This document shows positions 1 to 6,391 of a stretch of 7,943 nucleotides of DNA, piece after piece. Origin of the DNA: Acidimicrobiaceae bacterium (lineage in GTDB: Bacteria > Actinomycetota > Acidimicrobiia > Acidimicrobiales > RAAP-2); assembly GCA_003157945.1 (NCBI GenBank), contig PMFY01000390.1:1426-9368 (forward strand), given 5' to 3'. The position numbers and the translations under genes are program-made. Position 1 is the stretch's first letter; each line of letters starts with the position of its first letter. The notes beneath the pieces were generated by a model. That model was not told the DNA's origin. It did not search any database and saw only the letters and a list, made by a program, of their open reading frames with translations.

Positions 1-135
1 ACCGTCGAGGACATCGCCGCCGCCGTGCGCTTCCTGGCCGGTCCGGAGTCGGCGTGGATCACCGGGGAGGCGTTGGCCGTCGACGGGGGGCACCACCTGC
101 GCCGCGGTGCCAACTACGGGCTGCTGTTCGGGTAG
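1..135 (+). CDS. Short-chain dehydrogenase/reductase, C-terminal end (partial)
   Basis: The window opens inside this gene; only the last 44 codons are present, ending in TAG at 133-135. The fragment has the usual C-terminal end of classical FabG-like SDR oxidoreductases: an AAAVRFLAGPES helix, then WITGEALAVDGG, where the ITG(E/Q)xLxVDGG stretch closes the Rossmann fold. The tail HHLRRGANYGLLFG is common in actinobacterial SDRs. Such enzymes are cytosolic NAD(P)H-dependent oxidoreductases. The nucleotide-binding TGxxxGxG and catalytic YxxxK motifs lie upstream of the window, so substrate and cofactor cannot be judged. The gene is probably the end of an unrelated transcription unit, because hairpins and a new promoter follow. 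Confidence 0.85.
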   Translation, partial: TVEDIAAAVRFLAGPESAWITGEALAVDGGHHLRRGANYGLLFG

Positions 136-218
136 CGCCGGCCGCCGCCCGGACGGACGGCGGCGGTCCCACGGCTAGCGCCGGCCGCCGTCCTGACGGA
201 CCGCGGCGGTCCCGCGGG
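133..218. repeat. Two-copy 43-bp tandem repeat starting at the SDR stop codon
   Basis: Copy 1 is 133-175 and copy 2 is 176-218; by eye they match at 38 of 43 positions with no gap. Each copy begins TAGCGCCGGCCGCCG, and the first TAG is the SDR stop codon. Each copy contains a GC-rich inverted repeat, so the duplication doubles a hairpin. It looks like a local tandem duplication of a transcription-end element. Confidence 0.8.
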
Positions 219-241
219 GCGCCCCGCCCTTTCCCGGGCGG
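142..241 (+). terminator. Cluster of GC-rich hairpins after the SDR gene, putative terminator
   Basis: Several self-complementary elements follow each other. CCGCCGCC (142-149) pairs with GGCGGCGG (159-166) around a 9-nt loop. CCGCCG (185-190) pairs with CGGCGG (204-209), with an inner GTCC/GGAC pair. There is a perfect 14-bp palindrome at 214-227. CCGCCC (224-229) pairs with GGGCGG (236-241) around TTTCCC. There is no U-tract, which is usual for high-GC actinobacterial terminators, so the terminator role is inferred from position and stem strength. Confidence 0.5.
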
Positions 242-253
242 TCGTCGCGCGGA

Positions 254-259
254 TAGCGT
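254..259 (+). promoter_or_regulatory. Putative -10 box (TAGCGT) for the TIG-domain gene
   Basis: TAGCGT fits the actinobacterial TANNNT -10 pattern and sits just after the hairpin cluster. It is identical to the box at 2144-2149 and close to TAGCAT at 5490-5495. No convincing -35 is visible. A start near 265-267 would give a leader of about 115 nt before the ATG at 380. Confidence 0.4.
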
Positions 260-301
260 GTCGGGTGCAGGGCCGTCCGGAGTCGTATCCGTACGGGGTT
301 G

Positions 302-350
302 CGTGTGCCTGGGGGAGTCCCGGACCGACCGTCCGGACCGCGGGCACACG
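302..350 (+). promoter_or_regulatory. Structured 5' leader element (nested stem-loops)
   Basis: CGTGTGCC (302-309) is the exact reverse complement of GGCACACG (343-350). Inside it, CCGGAC (320-325) pairs with GTCCGG (331-336) around the 5-nt loop CGACC. The element lies in the predicted leader, about 20 nt upstream of the GGAGG ribosome binding site at 370-374. It matches no riboswitch class I recognise. It could be a cis-regulatory RNA structure, a DNA operator, or chance in high-GC sequence. Confidence 0.4.
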
Positions 351-379
351 TGGGGGTCAGCACCGCAACGGAGGTTCTC

Positions 380-2074
380 ATGTCGCGACCATCGATTCTT
401 CAGTCGGCTGTCCGCCGCGCCCGGGCGGCCGCGCCGATCGCCGGTGCCGCCCTGCTGCTCGGACTGACCGGGGCCGCCGCGTCGGCGACGCCGGCCGGTG
501 CCGCCGGTGCCGCCGGATCGCCGGGGGCCCAGCCCTCCGTCGTACTGACCGTGCCGACCGCCCTGCACCACGGGTACCGGCACGGCGCCGTCCCGCGCGA
601 GACCCGGGACGTCTCAGGCGTCGAGGCCCTGGGGTACGCGCTGCAGGTTCCGGGCCACCAGTCGGCCCGGGCCGCCAGCAAGCTCGTGCGCTACGGCGGC
701 GGTCTGACCGCCGGTGACCTGACCGCGGCCGGGGTGACCACCGGGCCGCCGCAGGTGTACCTCGTGTTCATGGGCGACCAGTGGGGGACCGAGTCGACCA
801 GCGGTGGGCAGGTCCACTTCAGCGGCGACCCCGACGCCTTCGCCCCCGCCCTCCAGACGCTGTACGCCGGCCTCGGTACCGGCGGTGAGCAGTGGAGTGG
901 GACCATGACGCAGTACTGCGACGGCGCGGCCTTCGGGGCCACCGTGTGCAGCGAGGGCGACACCCAGATCCCCTACCCGACGGGCGGGGTGCTCGCCGGC
1001 ATCTGGTATGACAACTCCGCGTCCGGACCCAACTCCGCCACCGCACAGGAGACGGCGGGACTGACCGGGCACCAGCTGGCCGCCGAGGCCGAGGCGGCCG
1101 CCAGCTACTTCGGCAACTCGGATCAGGCCTCCAACCGGGACACCCAGTACGTCATCGTGTCGCCGACCGGCACGAATCCCGACGGATGGACCGATCCCCG
1201 GGGCGGCTACTGCGCCTACCACGACGACACGCACGACGGCTCGATCGACGGCGGGGGGGCGGTGGGCGGCCCCATCGTCGCCTTCACCAACCTGCCGTAC
1301 GTGCCCGACGCCGGAGCCGACTGCGGCGCCGGCACCGTCACCAGCCCCGGCACCCTGGACGGCGCCACGGAGGCGGCGTCCCACGAGTACGCCGAGACGA
1401 TCACCGACCAGTTCCCCGAGGGGAACCCGGTCCCGGGCTGGATCAACACTGGTGGTGAAGAGGTGGGCGACCTGTGTGCCTACGTGTCGACCGGCCCCGG
1501 GGCGATGTTCGACCTGGCCCTGGGAGACGGCAACGTGGTGGTCCAGGGCATCTGGTCGAACAAGGACGGCGGCTGCTCGGACGGTGAGGCGAACTACACC
1601 TATACCCCCACACTCGCCAAGTTCGGTCCCGCGTCCGGCACCGCCGGGTCGTCGGTCACGGTCACGGGCACGAATCTCGGGACGGCCACCTCCGTCCTGT
1701 TCGGCGGCGTGCCGGGCTCGGTCACCTCGGACACCCCCGGCGCCGTCACCGCCACCGTGCCGGTCGGGGCGGTCAGCGGCCCCGTCACCGTGGACACCAC
1801 GTTCGGGGACGTGACCTCCACCACCGCGTTCCACGTGGCGCCGTCGATCACCTCGTTCGCGCCGACCGTCACCACCCGGGGCGCCACGCTGGCCATCACG
1901 GGCTCGGGCCTCAGCGCCGCCAAGAAGGTCGTGGTCGGTGGCAAGAAGGCCGTCATCACCTCGGACTCCGCCACGCAGATCGATGTCACGGTGGGACCGA
2001 AGGCGGTGTCGGGATCGGTCTCGGTCACCACGAAGTACGGCACCGCGAGCCTCGCCGGCCTGACCATCAGCTGA
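380..2074 (+). CDS. Secreted metalloprotease-like protein with two IPT/TIG domains
   Basis: Starts at ATG 380, preceded by GGAGG at 370-374 with 5-nt spacing; an in-frame upstream GTG at 299 lacks such a site and would bury the signal peptide. The 564-residue product has an N-terminal signal peptide (basic residues to about 15, hydrophobic 18-35, then an ASATPAGA cleavage-like stretch). Residues ~100-405 form a globular domain with SHEYAET at 334-340 (H335, E336, E339), a following TDQFP, GW at 353-354, and EEVGDLC at 360-366. This HExxE...GW...E(I/V)GDxC pattern resembles a group of bacterial secreted proteins and, more loosely, plant EXORDIUM proteins, and suggests a metal site, possibly peptidase-like. 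Two IPT/TIG beta-sandwiches follow (410-486 and 487-564), usually adhesion or carbohydrate/protein contact modules. Activity is unproven. It appears monocistronic and is not obviously linked to the oxidase genes downstream. Confidence 0.82.
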   Translation: MSRPSILQSAVRRARAAAPIAGAALLLGLTGAAASATPAGAAGAAGSPGAQPSVVLTVPTALHHGYRHGAVPRETRDVSGVEALGYALQVPGHQSARAASKLVRYGGGLTAGDLTAAGVTTGPPQVYLVFMGDQWGTESTSGGQVHFSGDPDAFAPALQTLYAGLGTGGEQWSGTMTQYCDGAAFGATVCSEGDTQIPYPTGGVLAGIWYDNSASGPNSATAQETAGLTGHQLAAEAEAAASYFGNSDQASNRDTQYVIVSPTGTNPDGWTDPRGGYCAYHDDTHDGSIDGGGAVGGPIVAFTNLPYVPDAGADCGAGTVTSPGTLDGATEAASHEYAETITDQFPEGNPVPGWINTGGEEVGDLCAYVSTGPGAMFDLALGDGNVVVQGIWSNKDGGCSDGEANYTYTPTLAKFGPASGTAGSSVTVTGTNLGTATSVLFGGVPGSVTSDTPGAVTATVPVGAVSGPVTVDTTFGDVTSTTAFHVAPSITSFAPTVTTRGATLAITGSGLSAAKKVVVGGKKAVITSDSATQIDVTVGPKAVSGSVSVTTKYGTASLAGLTIS

Positions 2075-2112
2075 GTCCACGCCCCGCCCGGTGCGGCCCC
2101 ATTCCCGCCCGA

Positions 2113-2127
2113 CCCCGACTACCGGGG
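2113..2127 (+). terminator. Weak hairpin after the TIG-domain gene
   Basis: CCCCG (2113-2117) pairs with CGGGG (2123-2127) around ACTAC, 38 bp after the stop at 2072-2074. The stem is only 5 bp and has no U-tract. It is the best terminator candidate in the 105-bp gap, but weak. Confidence 0.25.
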
Positions 2128-2143
2128 CCCGACCGGCGGACGG

Positions 2144-2149
2144 TAGCGT
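2144..2149 (+). promoter_or_regulatory. Putative -10 box (TAGCGT) for the SCO-fusion operon
   Basis: TAGCGT (TANNNT type) ends 7 nt before an ATG at 2157. This spacing would put the transcription start on or next to that A, as in actinobacterial leaderless transcripts. No clear -35 is seen. It is the same hexamer as at 254-259. Confidence 0.5.
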
Positions 2150-2156
2150 GGCCCGG

Positions 2157-2183
2157 ATGACCGTGCCCGAGGGACGCCGATGA
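2157..2183 (+). CDS. Possible leaderless 8-codon leader ORF
   Basis: ATG at 2157 reads MTVPEGRR and stops at TGA 2181-2183, which overlaps the ATG of the large membrane gene (2180) as ATGA. The ATG is 7 nt after a TAGCGT box, so it could be the 5' end of the mRNA. The GAGGGA that serves as Shine-Dalgarno for the 2180 start lies inside this ORF (2169-2174). Translation would therefore pass over that site and could couple initiation. The ORF is too short for coding statistics and may be fortuitous. Confidence 0.3.
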   Translation: MTVPEGRR

Positions 2184-4213
2184 CCGGGATGGGCGGCCCG
2201 ACGGGGCCGGGCGACTCCTCCATCGTCGCCGAGTTCCACCATGCGTTGGCCGACCAGGGGGCGATCATCCTGGTCCTGCTGGCCATCCTGTTCATCGGGT
2301 GGAACCAGCTCCGATCGATGCAGTACCGCCGGTCCGTGGCCCGGGGTGAGGCGTTCGGGCCGGCCGAGTCGGAGTTGCCCCCGGAGCCTCCGGGCCGGAG
2401 GTTCCTGCGCATCGCCTTCGGCCTGCTCTGGCTGTTCGACGGCCTGCTCCAGCTCCAGTCGGGGATGCCCACCGGCCTGCCGTCCGGGGTGATCCAGCCC
2501 GCGGCGGCCACGTCACCGGAGTGGGTCCGGCACCTGGTGGATTCGGCCCTGAACCTCTGGACCAATCATCCGGCGGCGGCGGCGGCGTCCACCGTGTGGA
2601 TCCAGGTGGGGATCGGGGTCCTGCTGCTCGTGGCCCCTCGTGGACCGTGGAGTCGGGGCGCCGGCGTGGTCAGTGTGGTGTGGGGCCTCGTGGTGTGGTC
2701 GGTGGGCAACGCCTTCGGCGGGATCCTCGCCCCCGGCCTGACCCTGCTGTTCGGTGCCCCGGGGGCCGTCCTCTTCTACGTGGTGGCCGGTGTCCTCGTG
2801 GCGCTGCCCGACCGGGCGTGGATCGGTCGCACGATCGGGCGCGTGGTCGTAGGCGGCACCGGCGTGCTCCTCCTCGGCTTCGGGGTACTCCAGGCGTGGC
2901 CGGGCCGCGGCTTCTGGCAGGGGTCGATCGGTCATGGTCCGGGCACGCTCGCCGGCATGGTGGCCCAGATGGCCCAGACGTCACAGCCGGGCCCGTTGTC
3001 GTCGTTGGTGTCGTCCTTCGCGTCGTTCGACCGGGCCCACGGCTGGGGGGTCAACCTCGTGGCGGTTCTCGTCATGTTGGCCATCGGGACCGTCCTGGTC
3101 GGCGTGGGGCTCGCCGCCGGCGACAAGGACGCCGGAGCCGACCCGGCGGCCGACGGGGTGACCGTGCGGGACCCGGTCGGTGGCACGCTGGGTCGGCTGC
3201 TCGTACCGGCCATGGTCGTGCTCGCCGTCGCCTGCCTGGCGGACTGGGTGCTGATCGAGGACTTCGGCTTCTGGGGCGGCGTGGGGACGGACCCGAATTC
3301 CATGCTGCCGCTCCTCTTCGTGACATACGGGGGCTATCTCGCCCTGAGGCGACCGTCGGTGGCACCGCCGGCGGCGGTCGATGGCGCCGGCGCGTCGACG
3401 CCGGCCGTCCCGGTGGAGGTGGGTCGCCCGGAGCCGGCGACGGAGCCTGGGCCGACGCCCGTCGGTGCCGGTGTCGGCGCGTCTGCGGCGGCGGTGTCGG
3501 AGACCGCGGAGTCGGGCCTTCCGGAGCGGCGGGCATGGTGGGAGGGGATCGATTCCCGACGCGCCGGACGGATCGCCGCCACGGCGGGCGCCCTCGGGAT
3601 CCTCCTGGTGGGAGTGGCCCCGATGGCGGCCTCCGCCGCCAGTCGGTCCGCCGATCCGCAGATCGCCGTGGCGACGGACGGAGCACCCAACGTGACCTCC
3701 GGACCCGCACCGGCCTTCAGCCTCACCGCGCCCGACGGTGCCACCGTGTCGCTCGCCTCGCTGCGCGGCTCGACCGTCGTCCTCACCTTCCTCGACCCGG
3801 TCTGCACCACGGACTGCCCGATCATCGCCCAGGAACTGCGTGTCACCAATACGCTGCTCGGAGCCGATTCCGCCAAGGTCCGCTTCGTGGCCATCGTCGC
3901 CAACCCCATCTACCGGTCGACGCGGTACGTGGTCGACTTCAATCGCCAGGAGGGGCTCGACACCCAGTCGAACTGGCTCTACCTCACCGGGTCGCTGGCC
4001 CAGCTGCAGAAGGCGTGGAACGACTACGGCGTGACCGTGCAGGCGGCGCCGGCAGGCGGGATGGTCGCGCACGCCGACATCGTCTACGTCATCGACGCGC
4101 ACGGTTCGGTCCGGCGCATCATCAACGCCGACCCGGGGTCAGCCGACTCGTCGACCGAGTCCTCCTTCAGCGGCCTCGTGGCCGCACAGGTCACCCAGGT
4201 CATCCACCAGTGA
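2180..4213 (+). CDS. Multi-helix membrane protein fused to a SCO1/SenC copper-chaperone domain
   Basis: ATG 2180 has GAGGGA 5 nt upstream. The 677-residue protein begins with a helix (~27-43), then has two similar membrane modules (~74-208 and ~219-390). Each opens with a (F)G(L/V)LQ-type helix; the second ends with TDPNSMLP at 370-377, a motif I associate with actinobacterial DoxX-like or uncharacterised membrane proteins. A Pro/Ala/Gly-rich linker (~391-460) leads to a signal-like helix (~464-487, ending ASAAS). Residues ~508-675 form a thioredoxin-fold SCO domain with CTTDC (C542, C546) and H631, the Cys/Cys/His copper ligands of SCO proteins. SCO proteins deliver copper to, or reduce, the CuA site of oxidase subunit II outside the membrane. 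The GTG of the next gene overlaps its stop, so the two are probably translationally coupled. The role of the membrane part is unknown. Confidence 0.85.
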   Translation: MTGMGGPTGPGDSSIVAEFHHALADQGAIILVLLAILFIGWNQLRSMQYRRSVARGEAFGPAESELPPEPPGRRFLRIAFGLLWLFDGLLQLQSGMPTGLPSGVIQPAAATSPEWVRHLVDSALNLWTNHPAAAAASTVWIQVGIGVLLLVAPRGPWSRGAGVVSVVWGLVVWSVGNAFGGILAPGLTLLFGAPGAVLFYVVAGVLVALPDRAWIGRTIGRVVVGGTGVLLLGFGVLQAWPGRGFWQGSIGHGPGTLAGMVAQMAQTSQPGPLSSLVSSFASFDRAHGWGVNLVAVLVMLAIGTVLVGVGLAAGDKDAGADPAADGVTVRDPVGGTLGRLLVPAMVVLAVACLADWVLIEDFGFWGGVGTDPNSMLPLLFVTYGGYLALRRPSVAPPAAVDGAGASTPAVPVEVGRPEPATEPGPTPVGAGVGASAAAVSETAESGLPERRAWWEGIDSRRAGRIAATAGALGILLVGVAPMAASAASRSADPQIAVATDGAPNVTSGPAPAFSLTAPDGATVSLASLRGSTVVLTFLDPVCTTDCPIIAQELRVTNTLLGADSAKVRFVAIVANPIYRSTRYVVDFNRQEGLDTQSNWLYLTGSLAQLQKAWNDYGVTVQAAPAGGMVAHADIVYVIDAHGSVRRIINADPGSADSSTESSFSGLVAAQVTQVIHQ

Positions 4214-5424
4214 GTCGCCGGGCCTGGCTGGTCCTCGGCGGCCTTCTCGTCGCGGTGGTCGTGCTGGTGGTGGTGCTGGTGTCGGGTTCGGACACGCCCA
4301 CGGTGACGGTGCCGACGGTGTCCCTCCAGAGCCCGCCCGCCCCGTCGTCGACCACGACCCCGGCACTGGCCACCGGGGTCCTGGCCATGGGGAACCTGTC
4401 GGATCCGGCCAACACGTTCTACGAGCTCTTCGACCGACCGGCCGGTGCGTCGGACTGGACGCTGGCCACGCCTCCCGGAGTCGCTGACAACGGCGGACTG
4501 GTCGTGGGGCCGTCGGCCAGTGGTGCCCTGACCGCCGGCTTCCTGCCCGCCGCCGACCTGACCTTCTCCGTGCTCGCCTCCCGGGCCGCCGGCTCGACGC
4601 AGTGGACGCCGGGCGACGTACCCGGCACGCTCGCCGCCGAACCCGACGCCCTGGCCGCCGGACCGTCCGGGCAGACGGCCGCCGTGCTGTCCGGCAACGA
4701 CTCACCCGTCGAGGCCCAGGCGTCCGGAGCCTCGTCGTGGCACCGAGTGGCTACCGCCGGTGACCTGGCCGGGGTGCACGGCGGCTGCCCGGTGACCCGC
4801 ATCACGTCCGTCGCCGTCACTGCCTCCGGGGCCCCCGTCGTGGGCGCCCACTGCACGGGTCCGCAGGTCGGGATCTTCGTGCCCCGCGATGCGTCGGCCG
4901 GCGTGACGCCGGACCTCGACGCACCTGACGGGGGTTGGTCCCGGGCGGGCTCCACCCTCGGTGCCCCGGGTGTCACGGCCACGACGGTCCTCCGACTGCA
5001 GGCCGAAGGCGCCGGCATCGCCGGCCTGGTCGAGGGGAGTGGCTCCGCGGATTCGTCGATCGTCGGGGTGTGGGGCGCGTCGGCCACCGCCGTGATCGCT
5101 CAGTCGTCACCGCTGACCGTCCAGAGCGGCTGGGCCGTCCGGGCCACGGCCACCGGCGGTTCCGGCGGCCTGGGCGTGGCCGTGCTGCTCGGCACCGCAT
5201 CGGCCCGCGGGCTCCGGCTCGCGGGGGTGGCCGGACCCGGCCAGCCGTGGGTGTCCTACGCCACACCGCCCAGCGGGACGACAGCGGTCGCCCTGGTGGG
5301 TGACGAGGTCGACGCGTTCGTGCCGGCCGGTTCGACGCTGCACGTGTGGGCCGCCACGGGCACGGGACCGTGGCGCCAGGTGGACCAGCTCACCGTCCCG
5401 ATCCAGTACGGCTCGTCCAGCTGA
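4210..5424 (+). CDS. Membrane-anchored extracytoplasmic protein, probably beta-propeller-like
   Basis: The start is GTG 4210, overlapping the TGA of the upstream gene (GTGA); the reading frame stays open far upstream only as a shadow of that gene. The 404-residue product begins MSRRAW, followed by a Val/Leu-rich anchor at ~6-25 and a Thr/Ser/Pro linker to ~55. The rest is beta-rich with Trp residues at intervals (W83, W132, W177, W243, W288, W308, W347, W388) and repeating Gly/Ala strands, as in propeller proteins that monitor or bind extracellular partners. There are only two cysteines in the exported part (C193, C215), which could form a disulfide. I recognise no enzyme motif and no copper-binding cluster. 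There is no lipobox, so it is an uncleaved anchor or a signal peptide. The overlap implies co-production with the SCO fusion, hence a possible accessory role in oxidase assembly. That role is inference. Confidence 0.8.
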   Translation: MSRRAWLVLGGLLVAVVVLVVVLVSGSDTPTVTVPTVSLQSPPAPSSTTTPALATGVLAMGNLSDPANTFYELFDRPAGASDWTLATPPGVADNGGLVVGPSASGALTAGFLPAADLTFSVLASRAAGSTQWTPGDVPGTLAAEPDALAAGPSGQTAAVLSGNDSPVEAQASGASSWHRVATAGDLAGVHGGCPVTRITSVAVTASGAPVVGAHCTGPQVGIFVPRDASAGVTPDLDAPDGGWSRAGSTLGAPGVTATTVLRLQAEGAGIAGLVEGSGSADSSIVGVWGASATAVIAQSSPLTVQSGWAVRATATGGSGGLGVAVLLGTASARGLRLAGVAGPGQPWVSYATPPSGTTAVALVGDEVDAFVPAGSTLHVWAATGTGPWRQVDQLTVPIQYGSSS

Positions 5425-5489
5425 CGCTCCGGCTGACCTGGCCGTCGGTGACCGGTGCCGGCCCGGGAAGTCGACCCGTGGTGCCCCGC

Positions 5490-5513
5490 TAGCATCGGAC
5501 CGTCACGGAAGGA
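5490..5513 (+). promoter_or_regulatory. Putative promoter -10 (TAGCAT) and Shine-Dalgarno for ctaG
   Basis: TAGCAT at 5490-5495 fits the TANNNT pattern. GGAAGGA at 5507-5513 lies 7 nt before ATG 5521 and fixes that start over the in-frame upstream GTG-type candidates. The short leader (about 18-20 nt) suggests ctaG has its own promoter despite following the operon by 96 bp. The gap 5425-5489 shows only a weak CCGGC/GCCGG pairing (5429-5433 and 5457-5461). Confidence 0.5.
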
Positions 5514-5520
5514 CGACCCC

Positions 5521-6378
5521 ATGGTGCTCCCCCAGTTCTGGCAGGTCACACCGGTCGCCCTGGCCGCCCTGGTGGTCGGCACGGCCCACGAGGTCGGCCG
5601 TCAGCGCCTGGCGAGGCGCCAGACCGACGCCCACCGACGGGCGCGTTGGCACCGGTCCCTCGCCTTCTACGCGGGGCTCGTACTGCTGGCGCTGGTGGCA
5701 TCGGGGCCGCTGCAGCGGTGGTCCATGGCGTGGTTGAGCGTCCACATGGTCACCCACGTGTTCGAGATGTTCTACCTGCCGCCGCTCCTCATCCTGGGTG
5801 CCCCCTGGGTGCCGCTCCTCTTCGCCCTCCCGGTCGAGCGGCGCCGACGGTGGCTGCGGGCCTACCACCTGTCGGCGGCCGGCGCGCTGCTGCGCGGACC
5901 GGTGCGGGTGCTGACGCACCCGGTGACCGCCATCGTCCTGTTCAACGGGACGATGGTCCTCTGGCACCTCCCCGCCGTCTACAACTGGGGTTCCTGGCAC
6001 GACTGGGCCATGAACTGGCTCATGGCACCCATGTTCGTGGCCACCGGGTACCTGTTCTGGCGGATCATCCTCCCCTCGCACCCGGCCGGCCCCCGCGGCT
6101 CGACCAAGGTCCAGGTGGCCGCCGTCGTGGTGACGGCGTTCGAGATGCTGGTGCTCGCCATGGCGATGGCCATCTTCACCAAGACGCCGTGGTACTCGAT
6201 GAACGTCGCCATGGACGGTCCGGTGGCGGCCCTGCGCGACCAGCGGTGGGGTGCCGGCATCCTCTGGATCTGTGGCGACTTCTGGGCGGTCCCCGCGCTG
6301 GTGCTGATCGCCTACCGGCTCTACGGCACCGAGGGTGGCGTGTCCGCCTCGTTCGAGCGTGCACTGGGTCGGGTCTGA
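5521..6378 (+). CDS. ctaG: CtaG-family cytochrome c oxidase assembly protein
   Basis: The 285-residue polytopic protein has about seven helices (~9-23, 46-61, 71-100, 134-152, 161-183, 197-220, 246-266). It shows the caa3-type CtaG (PF09678-like) signatures in order: HMVTHVFEMFYLPPLLILGAP at ~75-95, with H75 and H79; NGTMVLWHLPAVY at 142-154, with H149; then H160 before a GYLFW helix (176-180); and DQRWGAGILWICGD at 240-253. This family is needed for assembly of cytochrome aa3/caa3 oxidase and is proposed to handle copper for CuB of subunit I. The second histidine often found after the H160 position in other members seems absent. It lies between a SCO-fusion operon and a CuA-like cupredoxin gene, which supports an oxidase-assembly context. 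The ATG is set by GGAAGGA 7 nt upstream. It is not the unrelated Cox11-type CtaG. Confidence 0.9.
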   Translation: MVLPQFWQVTPVALAALVVGTAHEVGRQRLARRQTDAHRRARWHRSLAFYAGLVLLALVASGPLQRWSMAWLSVHMVTHVFEMFYLPPLLILGAPWVPLLFALPVERRRRWLRAYHLSAAGALLRGPVRVLTHPVTAIVLFNGTMVLWHLPAVYNWGSWHDWAMNWLMAPMFVATGYLFWRIILPSHPAGPRGSTKVQVAAVVVTAFEMLVLAMAMAIFTKTPWYSMNVAMDGPVAALRDQRWGAGILWICGDFWAVPALVLIAYRLYGTEGGVSASFERALGRV

Positions 6379-6391
6379 CCCGGCCACCCCG

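Noticed and set aside
299..379. N-terminal extension of the TIG protein from GTG 299
   Set aside because: No ribosome binding site, it overlaps the leader stem-loop, and it would hide the signal peptide; GGAGG sets ATG 380.
265..717. 150-codon frame with a GTG 5 nt after the TAGCGT box, a possible leaderless gene
   Set aside because: The product is Arg/Pro-rich and overlaps the well-supported secreted protein out of frame; codon use follows the 380 frame.
614..2242. 542-codon open frame on the minus strand
   Set aside because: Antisense shadow of the secreted TIG gene; its translation is Arg/Gly/Val-rich with no domain, while the plus frame has a signal peptide, a ribosome binding site and recognisable domains.
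2981..4102. 373-codon minus-strand frame
   Set aside because: Shadow of the SCO-fusion gene; His/Arg/Gly-rich low-complexity translation without any motif.
2521..4209. Upstream extension of the 404-residue protein's frame
   Set aside because: The frame is open only because of GC-rich codon bias inside the SCO-fusion gene; it is Arg/Gly-rich, and the real start is GTG 4210, followed by a clear membrane anchor.
3494..4213. Separate SCO gene starting at an internal GTG
   Set aside because: The frame is continuous from 2180 and no Shine-Dalgarno precedes this GTG, so a fused protein is the simpler reading.
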